From Hymenobacter artigasi (GTDB lineage: Bacteria; Bacteroidota; Bacteroidia; Cytophagales; Hymenobacteraceae), in assembly GCF_012275535.1 (NCBI RefSeq), contig NZ_JAAVTK010000002.1, forward strand, positions 372,198-436,197: DNA of 64,000 bases, read 5' to 3'. How positions within the stretch are numbered: the first letter of the stretch is position 1; each line of letters begins with the position of its first letter. Positions 1 to 7,020 of the stretch are shown piece by piece. Position numbers and translations under genes: made by a program. Below the pieces are notes generated by a model. The model worked only from the letters and a program-made list of their open reading frames with translations. It was not told the DNA's origin and ran no database searches.

Positions 1-67
1 CCCCGCCGAGCAGGCTTTGCTTCTTGGCTGATTTATTCTTTGCGGCTTTGTCTTTGGTCTTTTTCAT
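1..67 (-). CDS. Lys-rich protein, 5' part only
   Basis: The gene starts with ATG at 67 and runs off the left edge of the window, so only 22 codons are visible. They encode a very basic N-terminus (MKKTKDKAAKNKSAKKQSLL) with nine lysines. It resembles in composition, but not in sequence, the next gene on the same strand (start 418), which also begins with a Lys-rich stretch. No function can be assigned; a basic tail of this kind could contact DNA, RNA or acidic membrane lipid (inference). Confidence 0.5.
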   Translation of the reverse strand, partial: MKKTKDKAAKNKSAKKQSLLGG

Positions 68-118
68 GGTGCGGATTGATTGAAGGTGACGTGATACCGG
101 GCGGGCACTTGCCGCCGG

Positions 119-418
119 CTATTCTTCGGAAAAATGCTTGGGCGCTTTGCGGTGGCGTTTGGGAGCGGCCGGTGCGGCAGCTTCGTCGGCTTCTGGCTGG
201 GCCTCGGGGCCGGCAGCGGCATCGTCGGTTTCGCGGGCAGCCAGGTAGGCCAGGCCGGCGGCAGCCAGGGCCAGACCGCCTACCAGCTTCTGGCCGGTGC
301 TGAGCTTGGAAATTTGGCGGGTCACCTTACGGAACTTCTTGAGCGACTGGGCCGCGACCTCCAGCATATCATCCGAGGCCTTATCCTTTTTCGAGTGCTT
401 CTTTTTGTCTTTGCCCAT
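119..418 (-). CDS. Small Lys/Ala-rich protein with one hydrophobic segment
   Basis: A 99-residue protein of unknown function. The first 40 residues are highly basic and mostly polar; a hydrophobic Gly/Ala stretch at about residues 48-66 could be a single membrane segment; the tail is Ala/Glu/Pro-rich and ends with a short basic patch. The start at 418 was chosen over an in-frame ATG at 568 because the upstream extension would fill the whole intergenic space and looks non-coding. It lies 51 bp upstream of another Lys-rich gene that leaves the window. It may be a small membrane-anchored or nucleic-acid-binding protein (inference). Confidence 0.55.
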   Translation of the reverse strand: MGKDKKKHSKKDKASDDMLEVAAQSLKKFRKVTRQISKLSTGQKLVGGLALAAAGLAYLAARETDDAAAGPEAQPEADEAAAPAAPKRHRKAPKHFSEE

Positions 419-580
419 GAGAAGTTGTGGTAAAACGGTTTCCAGCAGGAATTGAAAAGGGAAAGCCATAATGATGAACAGCATACGCAGCGCCAGAGAA
501 GTCGGCGGCGCAACAGCCTTAGGGTATTCGCAAGCGGCCGCCGGAAGGTTGCCTTTTTGTTGCAGCAATGGCCCGCGTCG

Positions 581-1714
581 TTACAGCAGCAGCACGTCAA
601 TCTTGTGCGCGTGCACTTGCTGCAATGATGCCGACCACGCGAAAACCGTGAAAAATCCATCGACCGAGGCCACCAGGGCAATAGCGTTGTGCTGGTCGTG
701 CACGAACTGGGCGGCGGCCAGGTGGCGGGTGCCGCCGTTCTGGGCCGGGTGCAGGTGGCGGGGCTCGCTGCCCACCACCGGCTCGGTGAGCACCATGGCC
801 TCGACGGGGGTGCTGGCATGGGCCCGCGCCACCTTCGCCCCGAAGGCCAGCAGCGTGTACTCGCGGGTGATGACGGTGGCTCCATCCACGGCCGTGAAGC
901 CGCCCACGATGCCGATGTTGCGCCGCAAGGCGGCCTGCCACTTGCGTTTCGACTGCCCCGGCCGCTGCACCGCCCGGATGCCGGTGTAGGCCGGGGCCAC
1001 GGAGTAGCTCAGGGGCTGCACGATGGAGGCTTGCCACTGGCCGGAGCCGGGCGGCACCACCAGCACCAGGCCGCCCCGGCCGTGGGCCCGCATGGCGGCG
1101 GCCAGTTCCAGCAGCACATTGTCGGCTTCGCCGGTATCGGGCGCGGGCAGGCTGCGGCCGGGCAGGAAGGCGCGCAGGGCCGGGCAGTCGTCGAGGAAGC
1201 CATGCCCTTCGTCGACGAGCTGGAGGTGGTCGCCGCGCAGCACGGCCACGTTCACGAACTTGCCGAAACCGCCGGCGCGGCGGTGCTTCACCACCAGCAG
1301 GCCGGGCTCTACTACTTCGAGCACGAAGCACAGCGGCGGCACCCGCGTGGCCGTGCCCCACACGTAGAGGCCGTCGGCATCGTGCCACACACCCAGGTGC
1401 AGGCCGGGCTGCTCCACGGCGGGCGCCAGCTTGAGCAGGTTGGCGGGCGTGAGGCGGCGGCGCTGGCCAAACACCAGCGGCTGCCGGGCCTGCTCCTGCG
1501 GCAGCAGCGCCAACGAGATGCGCGGCGAGTAGCCCTCCTCCCGGCCCAGGCTGGCCCAAAAGGCCACGTCAATCACGGCCTCTATCCACTGCGTTTCGGG
1601 CGGGGCGGCCAGCCGGGCGGCATTTTCGGTGCTGGCCGCCCGGTGCCGCGCAAAGTGGGCTTCAACCATGGGGGCCGCCATGCGCGCCGTGAGGTAGGTG
1701 GGTTCCGAAAGCAT
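581..1714 (-). CDS. DisA_N-like (DACNV-type) putative nucleotide sensor protein
   Basis: A 377-residue soluble protein. Its last about 110 residues look like the diadenylate-cyclase fold (DisA_N): a DGA motif in VDGATVITREY, followed about 60 residues later by GGTRHLAAAQF and a hydrophobic strand ending in VASVDG, spaced as in CdaA/DisA. The usual RHR triphosphate motif reads RHL here, so cyclase activity is uncertain. The N-terminal about 260 residues match no family I recognise beyond the proposed DACNV sensor type of Bacteroidota. The start at 1714 has a TAnnTTTG-like box only 4 nt upstream. A second DisA_N-domain gene lies at 38392. A role in cyclic-dinucleotide synthesis or binding is inference. 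Confidence 0.65.
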   Translation of the reverse strand: MLSEPTYLTARMAAPMVEAHFARHRAASTENAARLAAPPETQWIEAVIDVAFWASLGREEGYSPRISLALLPQEQARQPLVFGQRRRLTPANLLKLAPAVEQPGLHLGVWHDADGLYVWGTATRVPPLCFVLEVVEPGLLVVKHRRAGGFGKFVNVAVLRGDHLQLVDEGHGFLDDCPALRAFLPGRSLPAPDTGEADNVLLELAAAMRAHGRGGLVLVVPPGSGQWQASIVQPLSYSVAPAYTGIRAVQRPGQSKRKWQAALRRNIGIVGGFTAVDGATVITREYTLLAFGAKVARAHASTPVEAMVLTEPVVGSEPRHLHPAQNGGTRHLAAAQFVHDQHNAIALVASVDGFFTVFAWSASLQQVHAHKIDVLLL

Positions 1715-1718
1715 GGGG

Positions 1719-1726
1719 CAAAGATG
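1719..1726 (-). promoter_or_regulatory. -7 promoter box directly before a start codon
   Basis: On the minus strand the sequence reads CATCTTTG, then CCCC, then ATG (1714). This is one mismatch from the Bacteroidota -7 consensus TAnnTTTG. With only 4 nt before the start codon, the transcript would be leaderless or nearly so. Confidence 0.4.
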
Positions 1727-2004
1727 GGGACGCGCGGCGAGCCAGCCAGGCAACCAGCGCATCATCAGCCGCTCAAGCAGCGGCCAGGGCTTCGGTAGAG
1801 GGGTGCGGGGGCATACCCGGAGGACTCGCCCCAGCACCCTGCCGCGTTTTCGCGATTCGTGCCGATTACTACTGTTAGCGCTTTCTCCAAGCATTCAACT
1901 TGTATCCATACCTTGCTGCCTAAAGTGGAGCCCAGAACCCACTCTAAAAAACGGGGCGTCACCGAAAAGCCTTATGATTAGGAAATTCTACCCCATTTTA
2001 CCCA

Positions 2005-2367
2005 ATGGAATACTTTTTACATGTTTTAAGAAACTACGCTGTATTCAATGGCCGTGCCCGCCGAAAAGAGTACTGGATGTTTGTGTTGTTTAACATCCTG
2101 TTTTCCATGGCCGCAGGAATAGCCGACTACTCGTTGTTTGGCTCCGGCTCTGGCGCAATTTCTGGCTTATACTCGCTCGCGGTGCTCATTCCCAGCTTGG
2201 CAGTAGGCGTTAGAAGACTTCACGACGTGGGAAAAAGCGGCTGGTTCACGCTTATCCTCTTTGTGCCATTAGTAGGGGCTATCTGGCTGCTGGTGCTCTA
2301 CTGCACCGAAGGCACCGACGGCAGCAATGAATATGGCCCAAACCCCAAAGCAGAACTTGCCTACTAA
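2005..2367 (+). CDS. DUF805 family membrane protein
   Basis: A 120-residue inner-membrane protein of the DUF805 (YhaH-like) family. Seen in the sequence: an N-terminal amphipathic part with the family signature FNGRARRKEYW near residue 14, several hydrophobic segments (about 24-42, 50-68, 80-101), the typical loop RRLHDVGKSGWF, and a hydrophilic tail with G.N.YGPNP. Length is normal for the family. The biochemical role of DUF805 is unknown. It is followed by a strong hairpin and is probably a single-gene unit. Local G+C is lower than in neighbours. Confidence 0.85.
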   Translation: MEYFLHVLRNYAVFNGRARRKEYWMFVLFNILFSMAAGIADYSLFGSGSGAISGLYSLAVLIPSLAVGVRRLHDVGKSGWFTLILFVPLVGAIWLLVLYCTEGTDGSNEYGPNPKAELAY

Positions 2368-2385
2368 GCAGTAGTCAGGCAACGC

Positions 2386-2428
2386 AAAAGCGTCTGAAGC
2401 TCCGGCAGCTTCAGACGCTTCTGCGTTT
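2386..2428 (+). terminator. Hairpin terminator after DUF805 gene
   Basis: A perfect 14-bp stem (2388-2401 with 2407-2420, core GTCTGAAGCT) with a 5-nt loop, followed by a short T-containing stretch. It lies 20 bp after the DUF805 stop. The GAAGCT/AGCTTC core recurs in other hairpins of this window. Confidence 0.65.
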
Positions 2429-2809
2429 GTAAGGGCATGATGCGCAGCTGCATCTGGCAAGCGGCAAGCTTGCTGCGGGTGCAAGTCAATCCACCCGAAG
2501 CAGCGGGTTTCTGCCACGGCTTCGGTTTCGGAGCGAGGCACTGGGAATATTATTTGAGCGGAAGCTACTCTGCAAGGCAGTGGCCCAAAGCCGGGTGTTG
2601 CGACGAATTGTCCAACGGGCTTCGTCGTACCACCACTACCAGCTGCTCATGGCGGCGGTGGTAACCCGGGAGTTAGTGGTACGACGCCCCCAAAATCGTC
2701 GCACCACCCCGCTTTAGACCACCGCTCCCTTCAAAGAGGGCATCGCATGCTGGCGGCCTTACCATACGCATTACCGTCTATATTTAGCGCGGCAATCAGC
2801 TGTCTTATT
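2429..2809. other. Intergenic stretch with an imperfect inverted repeat
   Basis: No convincing gene. An open frame at 2437-2664 has no coding character. At about 2624-2690 there is an imperfect inverted repeat in which CGTCGTACCAC is answered by GTGGTACGACG. AT-richer sequence just before 2810 may hold the promoter of the next gene, with a TATATTTA stretch near 2779. Confidence 0.4.
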
Positions 2810-3331
2810 ATGCGTAAAATACTCGTAGGCCTCACGTTACTTTGTGCCCTTTCCGGCATCGGTGCCTATGGCCAAACCCCGCCACCCAAGGCCGGACCAG
2901 GCAGTCCCCCACCGCCCACTGCCGCCCCGGCCCCCAAGCCCGCGACCCGGGACGAGCTATACCAAACGGTGGCCCGGCTGGACACGGAAATGTTCGCCGC
3001 CTTCAATGCCCACGACGTGAGCAAGCTCATGGCCTACTTCGCCGATAACGTGGAGTTTTACCACGACAAAGGCGGCCTGAGCAACTTCGCCCAAACCCAG
3101 GAAGGCTTCGCCCGCCTGTTCGCCCAAAGCCCCGACATCACCCGCACGCTGGTACCGGGCACCCTGGAAGTGTACCCCGTGAAAGACTACGGGGCCATGC
3201 ACATCGCCACCCAACGCTTCTGCCACGTCGAAAACGGCCGCAACGACTGCGGTAATTCCAAGTTTGTGATGGTCTGGCAGCAGCAGGCAGGCAGTTGGAA
3301 AATCACCCGCGTCGTGAGCTACGACCACTAG
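2810..3331 (+). CDS. Secreted NTF2-like (DUF4440/SnoaL-type) protein
   Basis: A 173-residue protein with an N-terminal signal peptide (MRKILVGLTLLCALSGIGAYG), a Pro-rich linker (about residues 22-45) and an NTF2-like alpha+beta domain from about residue 48. The domain starts with a helix followed by FAAFNAHDVSKLMAYFADNVEFY, typical of DUF4440/SnoaL proteins, and ends in WKITRVVSYDH, the usual last strand. Such domains bind small ligands or act as isomerase-like enzymes; the substrate here is unknown. The ATG at 2810 was chosen because it places the signal peptide at the N-terminus; an upstream in-frame ATG at 2747 is unlikely. A bidirectional hairpin follows. Confidence 0.8.
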   Translation: MRKILVGLTLLCALSGIGAYGQTPPPKAGPGSPPPPTAAPAPKPATRDELYQTVARLDTEMFAAFNAHDVSKLMAYFADNVEFYHDKGGLSNFAQTQEGFARLFAQSPDITRTLVPGTLEVYPVKDYGAMHIATQRFCHVENGRNDCGNSKFVMVWQQQAGSWKITRVVSYDH

Positions 3332-3373
3332 CCAGCGAGGATGCCCATGCTGTGCCCCGCAAGGGTAATAAAT

Positions 3374-3411
3374 AAAAAAAGGCTGAAGCTCCCATAGCTT
3401 CAGCCTCTTTT
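3374..3411. terminator. Bidirectional terminator, part of repeat copy A
   Basis: A perfect 10-bp stem (GGCTGAAGCT/AGCTTCAGCC) with A-tract on one side and TCTTTT on the other, between the convergent NTF2-like and S41 protease genes. It is nearly identical to the hairpin at 4766-4806. Confidence 0.75.
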
Positions 3412-3458
3412 CGTTTCTACCGCAGGGCGCGCAATTACATGTGAATGGCCCGGTTCTC
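3374..3458. repeat. Direct repeat copy A: terminator plus lpdA 3' end remnant
   Basis: About 85 bp nearly identical to 4766-4852. It includes the hairpin and, read on the minus strand, the last seven codons (ENRAIHM) and TAA stop of lpdA. Copy A is detached from any intact lpdA and abuts the stop of the S41 gene, so it is a duplicated fragment. Confidence 0.85.
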
Positions 3459-3468
3459 TGAGTCGCAA

Positions 3469-4728
3469 TTAGGGCTTACCAGTACTTTGCAAATGGTGCA
3501 GGGCTTTTTCCAGCGCGGTATCAGTGGTGCCCTTAACATCGGACATGATGTGTTCGGCGGGCACGAAGTTTTCACGGGGCAGGCCATCAATACGGTAGAG
3601 GCGCTCGGTGGGAATGTTGAAGCCGAAAGTAGAATTGGGCAGTCGGAACGAGCTGACCGCCCCATTGAGGCGGGCCATCTCGGTGCCCACGATGGTGGCC
3701 CGCTGCATGGCGTCGAAAGCGATGGTGATGCCCTCGCCCATGCTGCTCGTCCAGCGGCCCACCAGCACCACCAGCGGCCGGGTGTAGGGCCGGGGCCGGG
3801 GCGAAACAAGCTCCAAGGTGCTGCGCCGGATGCCAAAGGCCCGTTCTTCGGCCGGAAACTCGTGGCGTTGGTAGGGCTGCTCGGCCGTAATGAAGCGGCC
3901 CATGATGGCGCGGGCCACGGTGGTGTTGCCGCCGCTGGGCGTTTCACGTAGGTCGAGGATGAGGCCGGTGGTGCCGGCCAGCGCCTCCAGGGTGCTATCG
4001 AAGGCGGCCATCAGGCGGTTATCGCCAAGGCTGTTGTTGATTTTGATGTAGCCGATGGTGCCGAGCTGGCGGCTTTCCAGCGGGCGGGCGTACTGGATGT
4101 GCTCCAGTTGGGCGGTGGGCTGGTCGGGAAATAGCTCCTGGCGTCGGCTCTGGGCGCGCACCGTGAGCTTGCGCGGCGTGCGGTGGTCGCCGGCTAGTGC
4201 CAGGTTCAGGGCCAGGTCGCGGGCGGCAGGGTCGATGGTTTTCAGGCAGCGGCCCAGCAGGGGCAGTAACGCCTGCGCCACGGGCACATCGTTGATGGCC
4301 AGCACCTCCATGCCGGGGCGCAGGCCCACCCGCTCGGCCCCGAAGCCCGCCCGCACGGCCACCACCAACGGCTTGCCCTGTTCGAACCGCGCCCAGACAT
4401 CGGTACCGGTGGGCACTAGGCGGCGCGAATCGGGCAGGTTGGTCGAGAGGCCGGCGTGGTTGTCGTACAGTTCATTGAGGGCGTTTTCCAGCAGCCGCAC
4501 AAACTGCGCCCGGCTACCGATGCCGGGCAGTTGCGCCCCGTACACCTGCCGCACTAGCGCCCAATCGGTCTGCTTCTTGTCGAAGTAGGCGTAGTTATCG
4601 TTGACGGTATTCCAGAAGTAATCGAAATCTTGCTGGTACTGCGCGGGCGTGAGCTGTGCCCGCAATGCCCCCGGCCGCAACAGCAGCCCCAGAACCAGCA
4701 GATAGCCAACGCGGGGAAATAGACGCAT
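3469..4728 (-). CDS. S41 family peptidase (C-terminal processing protease-like)
   Basis: A 419-residue exported serine protease of family S41. The signal peptide covers about residues 1-23. A PDZ-like region is around residues 125-150 (GLRPGMEVLAINDVPV). The catalytic core has the strand LDLRETPSGGNTT (about 258-270) and the nucleophile region GRWTSSMGEG (serines about 328-329), matching the TASxxE pattern of tail-specific proteases. The start at 4728 was preferred to 4767 because it begins the signal peptide and has a TACTTTTC box just upstream. Probable role is degradation of periplasmic or extracellular peptides. The gene lies between two copies of an 85-bp lpdA-derived repeat, suggesting it was placed here by a duplication or insertion event. 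Confidence 0.82.
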   Translation of the reverse strand: MRLFPRVGYLLVLGLLLRPGALRAQLTPAQYQQDFDYFWNTVNDNYAYFDKKQTDWALVRQVYGAQLPGIGSRAQFVRLLENALNELYDNHAGLSTNLPDSRRLVPTGTDVWARFEQGKPLVVAVRAGFGAERVGLRPGMEVLAINDVPVAQALLPLLGRCLKTIDPAARDLALNLALAGDHRTPRKLTVRAQSRRQELFPDQPTAQLEHIQYARPLESRQLGTIGYIKINNSLGDNRLMAAFDSTLEALAGTTGLILDLRETPSGGNTTVARAIMGRFITAEQPYQRHEFPAEERAFGIRRSTLELVSPRPRPYTRPLVVLVGRWTSSMGEGITIAFDAMQRATIVGTEMARLNGAVSSFRLPNSTFGFNIPTERLYRIDGLPRENFVPAEHIMSDVKGTTDTALEKALHHLQSTGKP

Positions 4729-4765
4729 CGAAAAGTAGCTTAGTGGAAATTGGTGCAAGTAGCAC

Positions 4766-4806
4766 AAAAAAAGAGGCTGAAGCTCCCAAAGCTTCAGCCT
4801 CTTTCA
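4766..4806. terminator. Terminator of lpdA
   Basis: A 13-bp stem with AAAGAGGCTGAAGCT answered by AGCTTCAGCCTCTTT and, on the minus strand, a long T tract. It lies 22 bp beyond the lpdA stop and separates it from the S41 gene. Confidence 0.8.
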
Positions 4807-4852
4807 GTTTCTGCCGCAGGGCGCGCAATTACATGTGAATGGCCCGGTTCTC
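4766..4852. repeat. Direct repeat copy B: lpdA 3' end and terminator
   Basis: The original copy, in place at the end of lpdA: it contains the lpdA terminator hairpin, the TAA stop (4829-4831) and the last seven codons. Copy A lies 1.4 kb to the left. Confidence 0.85.
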
Positions 4853-6235
4853 CGTAGCCGCCAGACAGGCTTCTTTCATGGCCTCGGCGTAGGTGGGGTG
4901 CGAGTGGCTCATGCGGGCCACGTCCTCGGCGGAGGCGCGGAACTCCATGGCGGTTACGGCTTCGGCGATGAGGTCGGCGATGCGTGGCCCAATCATGTGC
5001 ACGCCCAGGATTTCGTCGGTGGTTTTGTCGGCCAGCACTTTTACGAAGCCGTCAGTGTCGCCGCTGGCGCGGGCGCGGCCGCTGGCTTTGAAGGGGAACG
5101 AGCCCACTTTGTAGGCCTTGCCCTGCTCCTTCAGCTGCTCCTCGGTGTAGCCCACGCCGGCCACTTCGGGCCAGGTGTACACCACGCCGGGGATGAGCAG
5201 GTAGTTAATGTGCGGCTTCTGGCCCACGATGGTTTCGGCCACGAACACGCCTTCTTCCTCGGCCTTGTGGGCCAGCATGGCGCCGCGCACCACGTCGCCG
5301 ATGGCGTAGATGCCGGGCACGTTGGTTTGCAGGTGGGCATCGACCTTGATGCGGCCGCGCTCTTCCATTTCAATGCCGGCGGCTTCGAGGTTGAGGCCGG
5401 CGGTATAGGGCGCGCGGCCCACGGCCACGAGGCAGTAGTCGCCTTCAAAAGTCACCTCCTCCCCTTTCGGGTTGGTGGCAGTCACGGTCACGGAGTCGCC
5501 CTCGCGGGTGGCGCCGGTCACTTTATGGCTCAGGAAAAACTCGATGCCGATTTTGCCCAGCACGCGCTTCAACTCCTTGCCCAGGCCGCGGTCCATGGTC
5601 GGGATGAGCGAATCGAGGAATTCCACCACCGATACTTTAGCGCCCAGGCGGGCGTACACGGAGGCCATTTCGAGGCCAATCACGCCGCCGCCAATCACAA
5701 TCATGTGCCGGGGCACTTCCCGAATGTTCAGGGCCTCGGTGCTGGTGATGATGCGCTCCTTGTCCTGGGCGATAAACGGCAGCACCGTGGGCTTGGAGCC
5801 GGTGGCGATGATGACGTTTTTGGTTTCAATCGTCTGCGCCTCGCCGCCCTCGGTAGGCGCGATGCTGATGTGGGTCTTGTCAACAAAAGAGCCTACGCCG
5901 GTGAGGACGTCGATTTTGTTCTTCTTCATCAGGTAGGCGATACCATCCACGTTGGCCTTCACCACGCCGGCCTTGCGGTCAATCATGCGGTTCATGTCCA
6001 CCGTCAGGTTGTCGAGGCCGATGCCGTGCTCGGCAAACACCGAATGGGCATTGTGGTAGTGCTCGGAGGAATCGAGCAGGGCCTTGCTGGGGATGCAGCC
6101 CACGTTGAGGCAGGTGCCACCCAGGGTGGGGTATTTCTCGATAAGGGCCGTTTTGAGGCCCAGCTGGGCGCAGCGGATGGCCGCTACATAGCCGCCCGGC
6201 CCGGAGCCGATGACGGTGACGTCGTATTGATTCAT
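4829..6235 (-). CDS. lpdA: Dihydrolipoyl dehydrogenase (E3)
   Basis: A 468-residue flavoprotein that reoxidises dihydrolipoamide of the 2-oxoacid dehydrogenase and glycine cleavage complexes with NAD+. Seen: FAD-binding [10 protein letters not shown] near residue 10, the redox-active disulfide in [13 protein letters not shown] (C42 and C47), the NAD-binding [17 protein letters not shown] around residue 180, the second FAD motif IYAIGDV near 310, and the C-terminal catalytic HPT..E (H446, E451). Length is standard. It stands alone here, but sucA and sucB in the same window encode its likely E1 and E2 partners. Its 3' end and terminator are duplicated at 3374-3458. Confidence 0.97.
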   Translation of the reverse strand: MNQYDVTVIGSGPGGYVAAIRCAQLGLKTALIEKYPTLGGTCLNVGCIPSKALLDSSEHYHNAHSVFAEHGIGLDNLTVDMNRMIDRKAGVVKANVDGIAYLMKKNKIDVLTGVGSFVDKTHISIAPTEGGEAQTIETKNVIIATGSKPTVLPFIAQDKERIITSTEALNIREVPRHMIVIGGGVIGLEMASVYARLGAKVSVVEFLDSLIPTMDRGLGKELKRVLGKIGIEFFLSHKVTGATREGDSVTVTATNPKGEEVTFEGDYCLVAVGRAPYTAGLNLEAAGIEMEERGRIKVDAHLQTNVPGIYAIGDVVRGAMLAHKAEEEGVFVAETIVGQKPHINYLLIPGVVYTWPEVAGVGYTEEQLKEQGKAYKVGSFPFKASGRARASGDTDGFVKVLADKTTDEILGVHMIGPRIADLIAEAVTAMEFRASAEDVARMSHSHPTYAEAMKEACLAATENRAIHM

Positions 6236-6254
6236 GAGGGAGAGAAAGTGGTTT

Positions 6255-6605
6255 TTAACTTATGAATGGCCCCCAATACAATTCCAGGCAGGGAGCCTCG
6301 CTTTCGGAAATAAATTCAGCGATTAGCCGGTGCTGTCGCTGCAACTGCTCGGCCATAACGCGCACGCCCCGATTGCCGAAACGCAGGTAAACAATCTTTA
6401 GCGGCTGGCCCCGCAGCTGGGCCAGAAGAAAGGAATCGTCGTCCTGGGTTAGAATCGTGAAGTCGTTGGCGCGTGCCCACTGCCAGATGGTGCTATCCTG
6501 GCGCGCATCTAATTGCACGTCGCGCACATGCAGGGAGTCTGGAAATGCCGGCGCCAGGTACCGCACCAGCTTGGGCGATAAATTTTCGTCTAACAAAAGC
6601 TTCAC
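6255..6605 (-). CDS. DUF5615 PIN-like toxin component
   Basis: A 116-residue protein of the DUF5615 (Mut7-C/PIN-like) family. Typical features: an N-terminal MKLLLDENLSPKLVRYL with an acidic DEN, RDV near residue 28, FTILTQDDDSF with the acidic cluster around residue 55, and VYLRFGN near 73. These acidic residues correspond to the PIN-like metal site, so RNase activity is likely (family inference). The start codon overlaps the stop of the upstream DUF433 gene by 4 bp, the usual toxin-antitoxin arrangement. A second pair of the same type lies at 27590-28184. Confidence 0.85.
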   Translation of the reverse strand: MKLLLDENLSPKLVRYLAPAFPDSLHVRDVQLDARQDSTIWQWARANDFTILTQDDDSFLLAQLRGQPLKIVYLRFGNRGVRVMAEQLQRQHRLIAEFISESEAPCLELYWGPFIS

Positions 6606-6850
6606 GCGGCCAGCTGCACTACTTTAATGTAGCTGTCACGGTCGGCCGCAAAGGCCAGCACGGCCCGGATATCGCGCGTAGTCAGGTCAGGGAAATCATC
6701 CAGAATTTCGGCTTCGCTCATGCCGGCGGCCAGCCAGCCCAGCACATCATACACCGTGATGCGCAGGCCGCGAATGCAGGGCTTGCCGCTGCGCTTACCG
6801 GGCTCAATGGTGATGATTTCGCGGTAGTCGACGGGGGCATGGGTTTCCAT
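6602..6850 (-). CDS. DUF433 antitoxin component
   Basis: An 82-residue DUF433 protein, a small helix-turn-helix family usually paired with DUF5615 toxins. The core EPGKRSGKPCIRGLRITVYD (about residues 15-34) and the following helices with AAGMSEAEILDDFPDL match the family. The start at 6850 was chosen over one at 6901 because the family begins here and a perfect TACCTTTG promoter box lies 35 bp upstream. It probably neutralises the downstream toxin and represses the operon. Confidence 0.85.
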   Translation of the reverse strand: METHAPVDYREIITIEPGKRSGKPCIRGLRITVYDVLGWLAAGMSEAEILDDFPDLTTRDIRAVLAFAADRDSYIKVVQLAA

Positions 6851-6885
6851 AGCGCAGGTGGATTTGGCGGTTATGCTTATCGAAA

Positions 6886-6893
6886 CAAAGGTA
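6886..6893 (-). promoter_or_regulatory. -7 promoter box of TA operon 1
   Basis: TACCTTTG on the minus strand, an exact match to the Bacteroidota TAnnTTTG box, 35 bp upstream of the DUF433 start. A nearby GGTACTACGGTAC (6911-6925) is a partial palindrome and a possible operator; no clear -33 element is seen. Confidence 0.5.
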
Positions 6894-7020
6894 GGGCACA
6901 AACCAAACGGATGTACCGTAGTACCAACAACATCAACTGCCGGGGAAAAGGGTTGTTATCACACGCCGCCACGATTCGTTCAGCGGCGAGAGGATGCTTC
7001 CTTCGTCAGCATGACAGTGC

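Noticed and set aside
2437..2664. Possible 75-codon gene after DUF805
   Set aside because: Composition is unlike protein-coding DNA here and it overlaps an inverted repeat.
4835..6265. Open frame of 476 codons antisense to lpdA
   Set aside because: Same antisense artefact: the sense strand encodes a full dihydrolipoyl dehydrogenase with all motifs.
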